This document shows positions 49,126-62,127 of a stretch of DNA of 64,000 nucleotides, in pieces (position 1 is the stretch's first letter; each line of letters opens with the position of its first letter). Below the pieces are notes generated by a model. That model was not told where the DNA came from, searched no databases, and saw only the letters and a list, made by a program, of their open reading frames with translations. Source of the DNA: Cryptomeria japonica. Taxonomy: Eukaryota; Streptophyta; Pinopsida; Cupressales; Cupressaceae. A program made the position numbers and the translations under genes. The stretch is taken from the NCBI RefSeq assembly GCF_030272615.1, contig NC_081406.1, positions 242,301,718 to 242,365,717 on the forward strand. Direction: 5' to 3'.

Positions 49126-51937
49126 ATGGTTGATAAGGGTTATGATTTGGAATTCAAGAATGGAAAATGTAAGATCTTGAGTAGCTCTGAAATTGAGATT
49201 GCATCAGGTACAAAGACTAAAGGTAATATCTTTCACTTGAATGTTGGTGGTAAAAGTTGTTTGATTGCTCAAATTGATGAAAGTTGGTTATGTCATAGAA
49301 GGATGTGTCATGTAATTTTGGACTGCATGGTTAAGATAAGTTCTACTCAAGTTGTAAGATATCTATCTAAGTTGGTAAAGCCTTCTAATCTAGTATGTAA
49401 GGAATTTCAATTAGGAAAGCAGGCAATAGTTTCTGTCAAAAGAAAACGTTATACTTCTAATAGAATATTGGATCTTGCACATATTGATTTGTGTGGTCCT
49501 TCTAGAGTGATAATCTTGTAGGGTGATAGGTATTTCATGTTGTTTATTGATGACTATTCAAGGATGATGTGGGTTACTTTCTTAAGGGAGAAGTCTAAAG
49601 CATTAAAGAAGTTCAAAATTTTCAAAGCTATGATTGATACTAAGACTAGATTGAAGCTAAAGTGTTTGAGATCTAACAGAGGTGGTGAATTTACTTTTGA
49701 TAAGTTCAATTCTTTTTGTGAAGAGCATGGGGTGAAGAGATGGTTATCTACTCCGCGGACCCCTCAGCAGAATGGTGTTGTGGAAAAGAAGAACAGGATA
49801 ATTCAGGAAGCTACTAGGACGATGATGATTTAAGGAAATATTTATCATATCTATTGGAGAGAAGTTGTGAGTATTGTTGTATACAATTTCAACCAAGTGC
49901 TTATGAAAGGTGATATTGGAAAGACTCACTATGAGTTATGGTTTGGTCATGTTCCTACAGTTAGATTTTCAAAAAAATTGGAAGTAAATACTATATCAAA
50001 AGAGATGAAGATTTAGGGAAGTTTGATGCCAGATGTGATGAAGGAATCTTTCTTGGTTATTCTACTAAGAGCAAGGTCTACCAGTGTTATAATAAAAGAT
50101 TGAGAAAGATAGTTGAGAGTTCTAATTTGAAAGTTGATGAAGGAAATGAGTATCAGCCCACATACTCTACATAGGATTTAGATGATCAGGATGTCAGTGC
50201 AGATAAAGGAAAGCAAGTGCAGACCCAGAATCAAGTTCAGATTGCTCCAAAAAATCTTGAGAATGAAGGTGCAAATGCTAGTGCAGAAGAAAGAGCACAA
50301 GAGTCTAGAAATCATGAAAATCCTAAGACTCCTAGGTATGTAAGGTTGAATCATTTAGAGAATCAAATCATAGGTTATAAGAATAGAGGTGTGATGACTA
50401 GGAGAAAAAATGTTGAAGAGTATTGCTTTATTTATAAGATTTAACCTAATAATGTTGATGAAGCTTGCAAATATGAAAATTGGGTTAAAGAAATGGAAGA
50501 GGAATTGAATCAGATTGAAAAGAATAATACATGGATTCTTGTTCCCATACCTAAGGATAAAAATGTAATTGGAACTAAATGGGTGTACTAAATTAAGTTA
50601 GATGAAAAAAGTGAAGTTGTTAGGAATAAAACAAGACTTGTTTGTAAAGATTATTCTTAGATGGAAGGTATTGATTTGAGGAGACTTTTGCTCTCGTAGC
50701 TAGAATTGAAGTTGTTAGATTATTTCTTGATTATGCTACTTACAAATATTCCAAAGTGTATTAGATGGATGTCAAGTCAGCCTTTCTTTATGGTGAGCTG
50801 GAATAATAATTCTATATTGAGCAACTGGATGGTTTTCAAGTGACATATCAGAAAGATATGGTTTTTAGGTTGAAGAAAGCATTATATGGATTGCAGCAAG
50901 CTCCAAGAGCTTGGTATGTCAGATTGGATAATTATTTGATGAAGCTTGAATTTAATAAAGGAACTGTTGATATTAATCTGTACTTCAAGATTGATAATGA
51001 TAACATCTTAATTGTTGAAGTTTTTATTGATGATATTATCTTTGGTGGAAATGATGGTTTGTGCAAAAAGTTTGTTGATGATATGCAAAATGAATTTGAG
51101 ATGTCTATGATAGGTGAGATTAAATTCTTTTTGGGATTGCAAATTACTCAGCTGGAGTTGTTGAAGAAGTTTGGTTTAGATGATGCAAAGCCTGTTGGTA
51201 CACCTATGGTGACCAAATGTAAGTTAACAAAGGATGATGATTATCTGAAAGCAAATCAGACTAGATACAGATCTATGATTGATGGATTGTTGTATTTGAC
51301 TTGGACTAGACCAAATATTGTGAATGTTGTGTGTCTTGTTGCTATATTTCAAGTTGATCCTAAGGAATCTCATGTTCTAGTTGTAAAGAGAATTTTCAGA
51401 TATTTGATAGGGATGACTGATTTTGGTTTGTGGTATCCTAGAGATGATGATTTTACTTTGAGTGTTTTTATTGACGATGATCGAGAAGGTGATGTTGATG
51501 ATAGAAAGAGCACTTGTGGTGGTGCATTTTTCTTGGGTAAGATATTGGTTTCATGGATGAGTAAGAAGTAGAACTCTATCTCTTTGTCTATTGTTGAAGT
51601 TGAATACATTATTGCTGCTAGCAAATGTACTCAAGTTATTTGGATGAAGTAGATGTTGAAGGATATCAGAGTTATTTTTTATGAGCCTACTACTATATAC
51701 TATGATAATTCAAGTGCTATTAATATTTTTATGAATCTGGTGTTGCATTCTAGGACCAAGCATATATCGATCAAGTTTTATTTCTTGAGAGAGAAGGTAA
51801 ATGAGAAGGAAATCAGATTGGAGTATGTATCTACAAAGGAATAGACTATAAATATCTTCATGAAGTAATTGCCTAAAGATACATTTGAATATCTCAAAGA
51901 GAAGCTAGGGGTGATTTCCCCTCCTGATGAGAACTAA
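49126..51937 (+). pseudogene. Ty1/copia pol remnant: integrase, RT, RNase H
   Basis: Domains in order. The pre-integrase region (HRRMCHV, CKEFQLGKQ) and the integrase start (LDLAHIDLCGPSR, first catalytic Asp) are interrupted by a stop at 49519. The integrase core 49537-49833 reads MLFIDDYSRMMWVTFLREKS and LRSNRGGEF, with the second catalytic Asp changed to Asn; the third, Glu, is kept in PQQNGVVEKKNR. RT follows from 50460 (NWVKEMEEELNQIEKNNTWI), with the catalytic motif VFIDDIIFGG at about 51020 and LKKALYGLQQAPRAWY before it. About 20 residues are missing after FFLGLQITQ. RNase H follows with IYYDNSSAINI and HSRTKHISIKFYFLREKV, ending LGVISPPDEN and a stop. At least six stops or shifts interrupt it. 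The last open block is 50840-51571. Confidence 0.92.
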
Positions 51938-52267
51938 GGTGCATGGATTTGCATTAGTCTGGTGGACTTCACAGAGATATCCTGTGATCCAGATTGATGA
52001 GTGAGGCTGCTACTCAGGGGAGTACTCAGTGTGTGGTTTAGATGTTCCATTTTGTTTTGGGGGAGAGAGTGTTTGGCTAAGTGAGTGAGATTTGTGTAGT
52101 ACATGTGCATTTTAAATTTATGTCAAATGGGGAGAGAGTCATGTGAAAAACCCTATGGGAGAGAGTCCTATGTTGAGTTGTGTTCATAATATTGGGGGGA
52201 GGTTGTTGGTTGTTGATTTCTTTCTTTGCATTGATTTTTTTTCACATTCATATATTGTCATCAATTC

Positions 52268-52280
52268 CAAAGTGGGAGAT
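52268..52280 (+). other. Polypurine tract of the copia element
   Basis: CAAAGTGGGAGAT directly precedes the 3' LTR start TGTTGG. The same pattern (CAAAGGGGGAGAT) precedes the LTR at 19371. Confidence 0.85.
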
Positions 52281-54989
52281 TGTTGGATATTGCTAATAAG
52301 TTTGCTATAATTATGTGTTGTCATTGATGCCAACATATTCTTTTGTGTATTCTAGTGTTGCACTCAGATTAAATAAGTTGGTTTGGCCAATGTGTTGTAG
52401 ATAATTTGTTGTGGTTTAATGAGTTTTGAGATAAGTATCTCTACTTAATTCAACTAAATTTGCAATGGTCTGCATGAATATTTGATCAAGTTATGAGGTT
52501 CGGTATTGTGGTTGATTGTTTAGTTGTTTATGTTGTTCAGTGTTCTGGATTTTGCTCCAGAATTGCAATATCTTGGTTTGCAAGTTTGGTAGTGTTTGGG
52601 GCGTTCATATGTGTCCTTAATTTAGATGATTCATGATTTGGATGTCTGCAAGTGAATCTTTCAATTTAATAGTCATTTTTGTGTGTGTTCTTGAGGTTTG
52701 GTATAATGATGATGAAGATTCTAGTAAGTGTTGATATTGTGGTTGTTTTTGTGGTAATTCATGTTGCTTGTGGATGTTTCTAGATCATGTTCTATCTGTG
52801 TTGATGGTCCACATTGATCGTTGTGTGCATTATTGATCATTTTCTTTATCTAGTGGTGTTCTTCATGTTATATTGTTGGCATTTGGAGATTATTGGTATT
52901 TTGCATAAAGATTGCATTAATGATATGTTGTCATTGATGATAATTGAACCGATAATGGTATTCATGATATTGCTAATATTGTTGATTTTGATATTGGCTA
53001 GTAACTGGTGAACCGGTATAAAGGGTTAAACATTTCTATTTAATGTAACTAGTAAAACCCTATCAACTGTTAAACCCTAACCGACCAAATTTGTTGGTTT
53101 ATTATTTGATAAGCGGTAATGATGGAGACACGTGTGATCATTGTATAAGGATAAATTCAAATTGTCTTGGCGTGTTTTTTATTGTCTAGGGAAGGAGCAA
53201 AGTGGATTGCATTTAATGCACAGCGTGTGATGAGTTACAAAGTCTGATGAAGCGGTGATCATGGAGCGGTTGAAATTGTCTTGAAGAATGTGAAGAGATT
53301 GTCATGATTTCTAATGGTCAAGGTTGTACCGACTTGTTTGTAATATCGATGATGAGAATTAGGTTTTTGTTGTGTTATCGACCTAAATGATTTCTATTTA
53401 GGGTCGATGAAGTTGTTTGTAAAGGTTGTTGGCAAGGTTGGTAGAAAACCTGTTGAGTGTATAGTTTCCAAACCGGTGAATGGATTTGCACTTTGAGTGA
53501 AGGCAGATTGAAGGTTATAGAAGGATCTGATCAAGAAAAAGTAGTGCTATTCAGAAAGATCAATAAAACTATTTTTTTCTAACAATTACAACAGAAGTTA
53601 AATCCCTTAACCAGGTGAACTCTAACAAGCTTGGTTACTCATTAAATCCTCTAACAAGTTGATCCATTAGCTTGGATTATTAAATCCTCCAACAAGGTTA
53701 CTCCTAACAGAGTATTGTGCTTCTGACAAGCCATATTTGTAAATCCTTTAACTGGGTGATTCCTAACTAGAATTAGTTCTTAACAAGTCTTATTGTAAAG
53801 CTCTAACAGGTTTTGGATCCTAACAGGGTGAACTTCAGAAGAGTTCAGATAGCTATCCTTGTGAGTCCCATCTCACCGTGGTTTTTACCTATTTGGGTTT
53901 TCCACGTATAAACATTTGTGTCAAGTGGTGAATGCTTTTGTGGTTGTGACTTTATTTGTTGATATGGTTAATTCCTAATAAGGCATGTTAAGTTGAAGCA
54001 TTGAATATGAATATGTTGAGTTATGATTAAGCATTGTTGATGTTTACATAGATGTTGAAGTTATTTATTGTTAAAGTTGTCATAACAATTAAACCGGTTG
54101 ATGTCAAGTATTCTTATGAGTATTGAACTTGACTGAGATATGTTTACTTTGTTTGACAGAGTTTGAGTTTGAGAACTTTGTTTCATTTTTTCTATATATT
54201 GATTCACCCACCTCTCTCAGTATTCTATCAAATACGTATTCTTTCATCATACCATCATATACAACATTTATGATTATTGTAGCATGTTGCGGATGTTCAA
54301 GACATAATTCTTAGAAGTGTTTCTTGCGTGTAGTGTTGATTTAGGTCCAGACTATGTCTTAGCCAACATTTTTTTGGTTGGCATGTGCTATTGTAGCGTG
54401 TGAGATTATATGCTTTGTAATTTGTGTTAAGGGTTGAGTCGACCTTGAAATATAGGTTGATTATTTGTTTAAATGTTTGTAAGAATAATGAGTGAGATGT
54501 ATTTGCATTGTATCTGTGAGCAAGTGTTTTGATCTTTTGGAAGTGTGAAGGAAGTGTGTGGTAAAGCAGATCAAACTATGTGCTTAACTGAAATTGTAAC
54601 CATGCTTAACCAGAACTGTAACCAAGCATGAGAAGCTCCTATTTCATCAATTCATGATCCTCTGGATGTAATCCAAATCTTCCTCTGGGTTGTAGCCCAT
54701 CTTGTTTTGTGATTTGAGAAATGAGCACTGCACCTCAATGCATGTGCATTCCTCATTGTAATATTTTATTTACTCCTAGTAGGGTATTATATCATTGTGG
54801 GTAGGTTCCCATCATAGTTTTTCCCTTAATCGGGTTTTCCATGTCAAAAATATTGGTGCTATGTGTTCTATTAATGTGGTATTGATTTATGTTTTCACTA
54901 ATAATTATCATATCTAAATTTAAGTTTGAGTTGTGTAGTATTTGTGAGAAAATTGATTCACCTCTCAATTTGTTTCCTTGTTGCCAACG
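52281..54989 (+). repeat. 3' LTR of the copia element, split by a solo LTR
   Basis: LTR sequence at 52281-52873 and 54267-54989, about 1.31 kb when joined. It matches the 5' LTR in order, with roughly 14 percent differences in the parts compared. The last base is G in place of A. Confidence 0.9.
52874..54266 (+). mobile_element. Solo LTR (1,393 bp) inside the copia 3' LTR
   Basis: Starts TGTTGGCATTTGG and ends TACAACA. The flanking pentamers TATAT and TTTAT agree at four of five positions. The 5' LTR of the host copia has no such insertion between 'cttcgtgttat' and 'gattgtagc'. The stretch 53580-53850 contains repeated 'cctctaacaagg'-type segments (TTAAATCCTCTAACAAG and variants, about 30-bp spacing), like the LTR end at 1-240. 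It carries the TTGATTCACCCACC box near 54199. No gene inside. Confidence 0.85.
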
Positions 54990-55690
54990 CAAATAATATT
55001 AATACCTTAATCTAACCACTAAATAAACTATACAATAAAATCAATTATTAATTTAATTAAACAATCATACTCACAAGATCACATGACAAGGGTTCTAACA
55101 ACCACAATGCATCGCAAGACAACTCTAACATGAATCAACTAATAAGGCGACCACTTAAGCCTTGAGTGTGTGAGGGAAACACATTCCATCTCCAACTTTC
55201 CATTGGGATAAAGACATGCTCATACCTATGAGACCAAGTGGAGTCAATGTTTGGTACCTACAATCTTGCACCACCACTAAATGCAATACAACATATATAC
55301 AACACATATAGATCCTAAATGACCGAGAAAGTCATAGATAATGGAAACTTCATATCATGCTCACAATTAGTAGTATGACATTGTCTCTAATCACAAAGAC
55401 ACTAGGAGACAATCACAAACATCGCAACATCAACTCAATCATCATAATCATGGAATAGGGTTAGCATAATCAAGATGCTATCATAACCTCATAATCAACA
55501 TAATCATTAAATGAATAGTGAGTGCGTCTAGATCACTACACATAAGTTTGATCAACATATTAGTCTAGGACATAGCTTCATCCACATAAATCATAATAAC
55601 TCCACTAATGTCAAAGAGACTATCAGAGCACAAATCTAAAAGTGTATATCACATCCTCTCATAAAGGATGGGTCAAGGAGAGGCAATACA

Positions 55691-55700
55691 TCCTCCCCCC
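55691..55700 (-). other. Polypurine tract of the 18-kb element
   Basis: GGGGGGAGGA on the minus strand, joined directly to the LTR start TGTATTGCC. It is not present beside the other LTR at 62122, as expected for a single internal copy. Confidence 0.8.
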
Positions 55701-56441
55701 ATAAAACTTGACTTACTCTTGGAAGTTGTAAGCTTAAAGTGAAGATGCACCCACACATTAATCTAAAACTTCTTTTGAACACAACCAAATCATATCTTTC
55801 CTATAAAACATTTACAAACAATATGCATGATCTACTTGCTAGAGGATTCATTAATCATTAAATTATTTAATGTCAAAATATTTCCTATCTCAAAGTAAGA
55901 TAATGACAACAAAATTTTCCTTACTATGCTTCAATTATTCAAGGTGAATTCATTACACAAGAGATAAAACAAGTCACAATACTCTTACTAATTACAATAA
56001 TCATGCTAAATTATTAAAATATTTTCAAGAAAACTTCATCTAACGATATTTTGTAAAATTAAAACTATAATTCTTGTCACTGAGTAGAATTTATACGAAA
56101 AAATCACAATAAGTCACACCATTTCAAGCATGGCAACACTCTTTTAAGATCTAGTTACATGCAATTAAGAAGACAATTGTACATTTTACACAACATCTTA
56201 CTCATAGGCACATCCTTATATTGTTAAAGAAGCTACATGTCTTGCACCTATATGAGGAAATTTTGAATAGCTTCCTTCAAGACCGAATAAAATCAAAAGA
56301 ATCTCACAATTACTAGAAATATTCTCAGTATTCAAACTTTTCAGTCTCTACCACACTTCTACTATGCTACTTTGATACAAACATTCAATGCATCATTCAT
56401 CTAATCAAATCATTCAAAGGCACTCTAATCCATTAATTATA

Positions 56442-56489
<48 letters not shown>

Positions 56490-56636
56490 CACACACACAC
56501 ATATATATATGTATTTATATACATATATACCTACATATAGTATATATATACATATATATGTGTATATATGTATATATACATATATATACATACATATATA
56601 TACATTCATACACATACATATGTATATGTATGTATG

Positions 56637-56672
<36 letters not shown>

Positions 56673-57682
56673 TGTATGTATAGGAACTCATTGAAGATAT
56701 GAAATCAACAATTCCTTTTTGCATTTATCTATCTCATATATTACAAATTCCTCAAATTCGAATGCATTTCTATCTAACTTTTCATAAGGTATAAGAAGTT
56801 ACCAATTCATTTTACTCTATACACATATTGTATTTACTCAACTAATATCAACATTATCTAATTGTTCACTAAGTCTAGTGCACATCTCTGTGGTATCCTC
56901 CCTTGTACACACTATTAGAGGTTCAAAATGAACATGATAAAGATATTACATTACACAAAACGAGGGCCACACAAACTCATTGTATAAAATGACCATTAAA
57001 GACAACAACGAAACAAGAGAAAGAAAGAAAAAGATAATCAAATCCAACATTAAATCATGAAAAGTTGTTGGTGAAATCAACAAGAAATAAAGTGTGACAA
57101 GTGCCACCAAAAAGAACAAAATGGATGAAGGAATACTTTATAAATCCAAAAATCAAATTAAATCCAATGGTGATAGCACAAATCACAAAATAAATCAAGG
57201 CAAAATATCCAACTTATCAAATCTACATCACTAGGTGACTAGTATTAGTCACACCAAAGGGGGTAACCGCTACACAACACTTGAGTATACAACACCCTGA
57301 ATGTGTTAAAGAGTGTGTGCTAGACATTTAAATCCATAAGTTTATTTATATATCTATATTCATTTTATCACTTTAATGCAATCCAGTCTTTTACGAAAGT
57401 CTAGGAAAATATTCTTTAGGAAGGATGACATATGCAAGGAGGAAATAAAATGCTCCATACACACAAGGATTATACTCGTGACATGATTAATATTCAATAA
57501 AAATGACCATATATACCAAGTTATAATAGAAATAGGTATCAAAATCACAACTAATCACTCAATGATGTACTGCAACATTCACCATTTCCCTTAATACACA
57601 ACATTTAGCATACAGATGATTACAATAGTTCACATGATATCATTAAACAATTTAATCAATCATATATATAAAAAAAAAAAAA
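55701..57682 (-). other. Interior of the 18-kb element, no gene seen
   Basis: About 2 kb of AT-rich DNA between the two long LTRs. I looked for gag, RT and integrase motifs on both strands and found none. It contains a compound microsatellite and, at the right end, a run of A residues (57669-57682). The missing LTR end and primer-binding site suggest a deletion at the right side. Confidence 0.6.
56439..56682. repeat. Compound microsatellite (TG)n (AC)n (TA)n (TATG)n
   Basis: (TG)n at about 56444-56485, ACACACACAC at 56489-56500, mixed TATATACA repeats, then about ten TATG units at 56645-56682. Open frames on both strands through this stretch are by-products of the repeat. Confidence 0.95.
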
Positions 57683-60600
57683 GACATTAACTAATGCAAA
57701 AAAGTAACTATCATTACTCCAAATAATTAATTGACATCACATGAATGCATATAACATCATGAACATAACCATAACCATAACAATATATAATGCAAGTGTA
57801 AATAATATCATAACAATTATCATCTCAGTGCTTACATCTAATCTTTCATTCACCCATTCACTTTCTCTAGAGGGTATCTTAGCGTCACTACTTATTAGAA
57901 ACATCACAATAACACATCCATATCATGAAATCATTATCTTCCATTTCATTTAAGTTCTACTCGGTTACTTTCTTCCTATCTTGAGATTATGAGCTATCAA
58001 ATGCATATCTTCATACCCCATTAACTTTCTAAGTTCATTTTAAAGAACCAAATCAAATGTTTCCTAATCCCCATATCTTCCATTATTCATCTATCCCATC
58101 ATGAACCTATATATAACCATCCCCCACAAATAGAACTAGATTATTTCCTTAAGAATATCCATTGCACAATTCATCAAGATCAAAATCCATATACAAAAGC
58201 AAGATTATTATAGCAAGTATTAATCTTCTTTCCAATTAGGATTGCATGTTGCTAGATCAATTCAAAATTAATTTGATACAAAAATAATGAAAATAATCTA
58301 ATCATTCAATTACCTAATCTAGCATAAGATTACAAACTTAACATAATGAACATTCTTACAACATGAACCATACAATGAATACATCATCTTATTCCAATAC
58401 AAGATCATAGACTCTACATCATCTTGTCCTATTACATAAGAAAACATACCATAAGAATACATAATATCTCTTACATTTACAATGTCATCATGATACAATA
58501 TACTATCTCAACACCTAGGAATCAGCTCCGCATAATGAAGAATCATAGTGTCCATAAAAATATACAACTACCCATTCATTTCAATATTCAAAAGATAACT
58601 AACAATAAGGATAAACATCTTTCAAATCAAGGCATACAAGATCATTAACATAAGAAGTACCATCCACAAGATAAATCCATTTGTATCACTCAATCTTTTA
58701 ATTTCCTTCTAATCCAGAATTACATACACATTGCATATCCATTTACAGCAATCTCAACCAATACATCTCATTCTTAAATCAGCCTACTACAAGTCCTAAT
58801 TCATATGTTCACAAGATACTAATTACATAGTCTTCTTTACTATTACATCTTTCTCGAGATATGAAACACATGATATCAATTTCTATTACATGGATTATGC
58901 TCCAAAGATCCCTCCGCATAATGAGATAAGATATATCCATGACCGTGCATGCAAACATCCAATGAAGAACGTCCCAATGGAAGAAATCATCAAACCACCC
59001 GACCCTGTGGAACCAAATAGGAACCACCCACCATGCTAAGAGATGACATGGGGTTCCAACTTACACTCAAGACCTAGGCTGACACCTAACAACCAGGGGA
59101 TTCAACATGGCATCCACAAGATAACATCCCAGAAGAATGAATCAAATCACATCACGAGACTAATCAAGATCAATAAACTCTAAGAGGCATAATCAATAAT
59201 CAAAGCATAAGGATAATGGAGACATGTAGGGAAGTGTGTCATCAAATTCTATCCTCACAAAGAAGGGGCCACACCACACATTTATAGACATGTGGAGCCA
59301 TCTCAACCTATCAGCAACCAAGAGAGTTTGGCTTACTTCTCCAATGGTCATCCCAACCCCATCTCGAGTCTCTCCTCAAGGGCTATGAGTGGTGCATCAA
59401 AAAGCCAATTTCATTATCTTGATTAAGTGAATTCCTAATTACCCAAACCCAATAATGAATTATTAAGGTTATCACTTATAATTACATAGAAAAACTCTTC
59501 ATGTGGTCCCATGACAGGTCTAGACCCTAAGTATCATCTCTAAGATCCTCTTAGAAGCCTAATGCTCATGACCCTGGTCCTACACATGCAAGAGACCACT
59601 ATCCCTAACCATGGACCAATACCTTAGGGTATAACATAAACAAAATAACATCACATCAACATCTTGAAGGCTCTTTAAAGACATAAACACGGTCTTAGCA
59701 TTACCAATACAAACTGAAGCATAATATTAATCATATACCCAAATACAAGCAAGAGCCTTCACCAAATCAATACAACAATGGACCAAGGAAAATACATGAG
59801 ATCAATAGCTAATAAAAAATTAGTTTCATTCCTTAACAGTGTGGCATAATCATCACATTGGAGCTCTCATAACCTTTCCTCAACAACAAGACATTCTTCC
59901 TCTTGCTGGAGCTTTGTAACACATAAGAATAATCTTGAATGGCAAGCCATGAACCATCTTACTGGAGCACAAATCAAAAATAATATGAGAAAGAAAACAT
60001 CAAATGACATCTCTGAGAATCCAAACCAATCACATAAAGCCTCTGGTAAAAGCATAAAATCCAAAAAAGCATTTATACAAAGCAAAACTGACAAAATTGA
60101 CAACTTCGGGCAAATTAGTGCATCAAAAACCTAAAATGGTGCATTTGGGAGACATTTTAGCTTTCACATGACATGTTTTGGCATTTTGGGGCCATACTTT
60201 AGCATTTTGGTGCCAAACATTAGCGTTTTGGGTTTAGAAGGCAAAAATCAAAGGAAACAAACAATACAAGTGACGAAACTTCTCTAGTTCACACATAGGC
60301 CTGCAAAATTGATAAATAACTCTCCTCCAAGATGTGAGAGGACAAATTAGGACTACAAAAACAATAATTTGGATTCACAAGACCATACAAATGAGTTTCA
60401 ACATCCAAACTTTGAACCTCTTGCACATAAACTTACACCGAACACACTCAGATTGTACAGAATTGCACCAAACTCACGTAACAACATATGGGAATACCAT
60501 AGAGTATAAAGAAATACAAAAATGCAATAAAAAGTAAATTGAAAGCCTAATAGAACCACAAGGAAGGTAATTCATAATCCAAAAAGGAAAATGTAGAATA

Positions 60601-62122
60601 AATATTCTTGACTGCACCCAAAATTCTCAGTTTTCCAACCACATATATAAATAAACCTTTTCCCCAATACAAAATTAAACAACATAATGTCAAATAGCTA
60701 TCCCCATTAATCCCTAAAGACAATCTTTGAGAATACACAGAGAAAAAGAAATCAAAATGCAGAATAAGGACCGAGCTCCAACTTGGAAAGAATTGAAGTG
60801 ATGGCCCAAAAATTCGAAGTAAAACAACAATCCAATCCAAAACTCCAGCAATTCCAATCCAAGCTCATATAATAAAAAATCCAAAATCCTCAAGTAACAT
60901 TCTCAGAGATGCCAACCAGGGCAATGCACAACCAAAAACATTAAATAGAAAAATTAAATTAAAACTATAGAAAATCATCAACCAATCAAAATATTCTATA
61001 AAACTATATATTATACCTACCATGCTTGATTTCGAGGTAAATAATATAAAATAGTCTTATTTACTTACCCCCTCAAAATCAACCAATCAGATAAAAGGGT
61101 AGGTAATATTTATATTTTCTTAACTAACCATATAGTAGCAAGAGGGAATAATATTATTAACAATAATAGACTAATAATAAATCAAGTAAAACTATGTAAA
61201 CAAACTCCACAATAATTAAATAACAATAATTAAATAGAATCAAATAAATAATAAATCCTAATTAAACAATAAATAGATAATAAAGAATCAATTAAACGAT
61301 AAATCATCAAAACTATTTAAATTAAATAAATAGAATAACTAAAATAAAATAAAATAAACATTAGAATCCAATAAATAAATAACACCAAATAATAATAATA
61401 AATAAATAGTGAATCATGAAATAATATTAATACCTTAATCTAACCACTAAATAAACTATACAATAAAATCAATTATTAATTTAATTAAACAATCATACTC
61501 ACAAGATCACATGACAAGGTTCCCAACAACCACAATGCACCACAAGATAACTCTAACATGACTCAACTGACAAGGCGACCACTTAAGCCTAGAGTGTGTG
61601 AGGGAAACACATGTCATCTCCAACAACTTGCCATTGGGATAAACACACGCTCAGACCTATGAGACTAGGTGGAGTCAATGTCTAGTACTTACAATGTTGC
61701 ATCCACCACTCAACGCAATACAACATATATACAACACATATACATCATAAATGATCAAGCAAGTGATAGAGAATTGCAACATCATATCGTGCTCACAATG
61801 AGTGGTATGACATCATCTCTAATCGCGAAGACACTAGAAGACAATCATAAACATCGTAGCATAAAATCAATCATCATAATCATGGAATAGGGTTAGCATA
61901 ATCAAGATGCTATCATAGCCTCGTAAGCAATAGAATCATTACATGAATAATGAGTGCATCTAGATCACTACACATAAGTTTTATCAACATATTAGTCCAG
62001 GATATAACTTCATCCACATAAATTATAATAAATCCACTAATGTCAAAGAGACTATTAGAGAAAAAATCTAAAAGTGCATATCACATCTTCTCATAAAGGA
62101 TGGGTTAGGGAGAGGCACTACA
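57683..62122 (-). repeat. 5' LTR of the 18-kb element
   Basis: Parallel to 43940-47736 plus 54995-55690. On the minus strand it starts TGTAGTGCCTCTCCC at 62122; its end lacks about 50 bp compared with the other LTR. The uninterrupted site corresponding to the copia insertion lies at about 61405-61412. No gene is visible. Confidence 0.9.
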
Positions 62123-62127
62123 TTGTT

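Larger units (their letters stand above)
47737..54989 (+). mobile_element. Ty1/copia element with deleted gag/protease, TSD CAAAT
   Basis: Flanked by CAAAT at 47732-47736 and 54990-54994. It has a 5' LTR (47737-49089), a primer-binding site, a pol remnant (49126-51937), a polypurine tract and a 3' LTR (52281-54989, split by a solo LTR). The interior starts directly with the pre-integrase region: gag, protease and their leader are gone. The same LTR of the host element without insertion is seen at about 61400. Dead by many stops. Confidence 0.93.
43887..55690 (-). repeat. 3' LTR of the 18-kb element, split by a copia element
   Basis: LTR sequence at 43887-47736 and 54995-55690, about 4,550 bp when joined. 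It matches 57683-62122 in order, and the site where copia is inserted is intact in the other LTR (ATGAAATAATATT at about 61407). No gene is visible; the short minus-strand open frames at 45155-46780 have no domain and occur in diverged form in the other copy too. Confidence 0.9.
43887..62122 (-). mobile_element. 18-kb LTR element with 4.5-kb LTRs, no recognisable genes, TSD TTGTT
   Basis: Two long direct repeats, 43887-55690 (interrupted by a copia element) and 57683-62122, agree at about nine bases in ten in the stretches I compared. The outer flanks are TTGTT at 43882-43886 and 62123-62127. On the minus strand the LTR starts TGTAGTGCC (62122) or TGTATTGCC (55690) and ends GGCGGGCAGTACA (43887). 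A polypurine tract GGGGGGAGGA precedes the LTR at 55690, which fixes the orientation. The interior (55691-57682) is only about 2 kb and shows no gag or pol. The inner end of the right LTR lacks about 50 bp, so the primer-binding site was probably deleted. The design, very long LTRs with a non-coding interior, recalls large non-autonomous (LARD-like) elements. Confidence 0.85.

Noticed and set aside
56433-56724. Several overlapping frames of Cys-Val or Thr-His repeats
   Set aside because: Translations of the compound microsatellite on both strands.
43887-62122. Segmental tandem duplication as the explanation of the 4.5-kb direct repeats
   Set aside because: TG/CA ends, a polypurine tract joined to one repeat and the TTGTT duplication outside the pair point to LTRs of one element.
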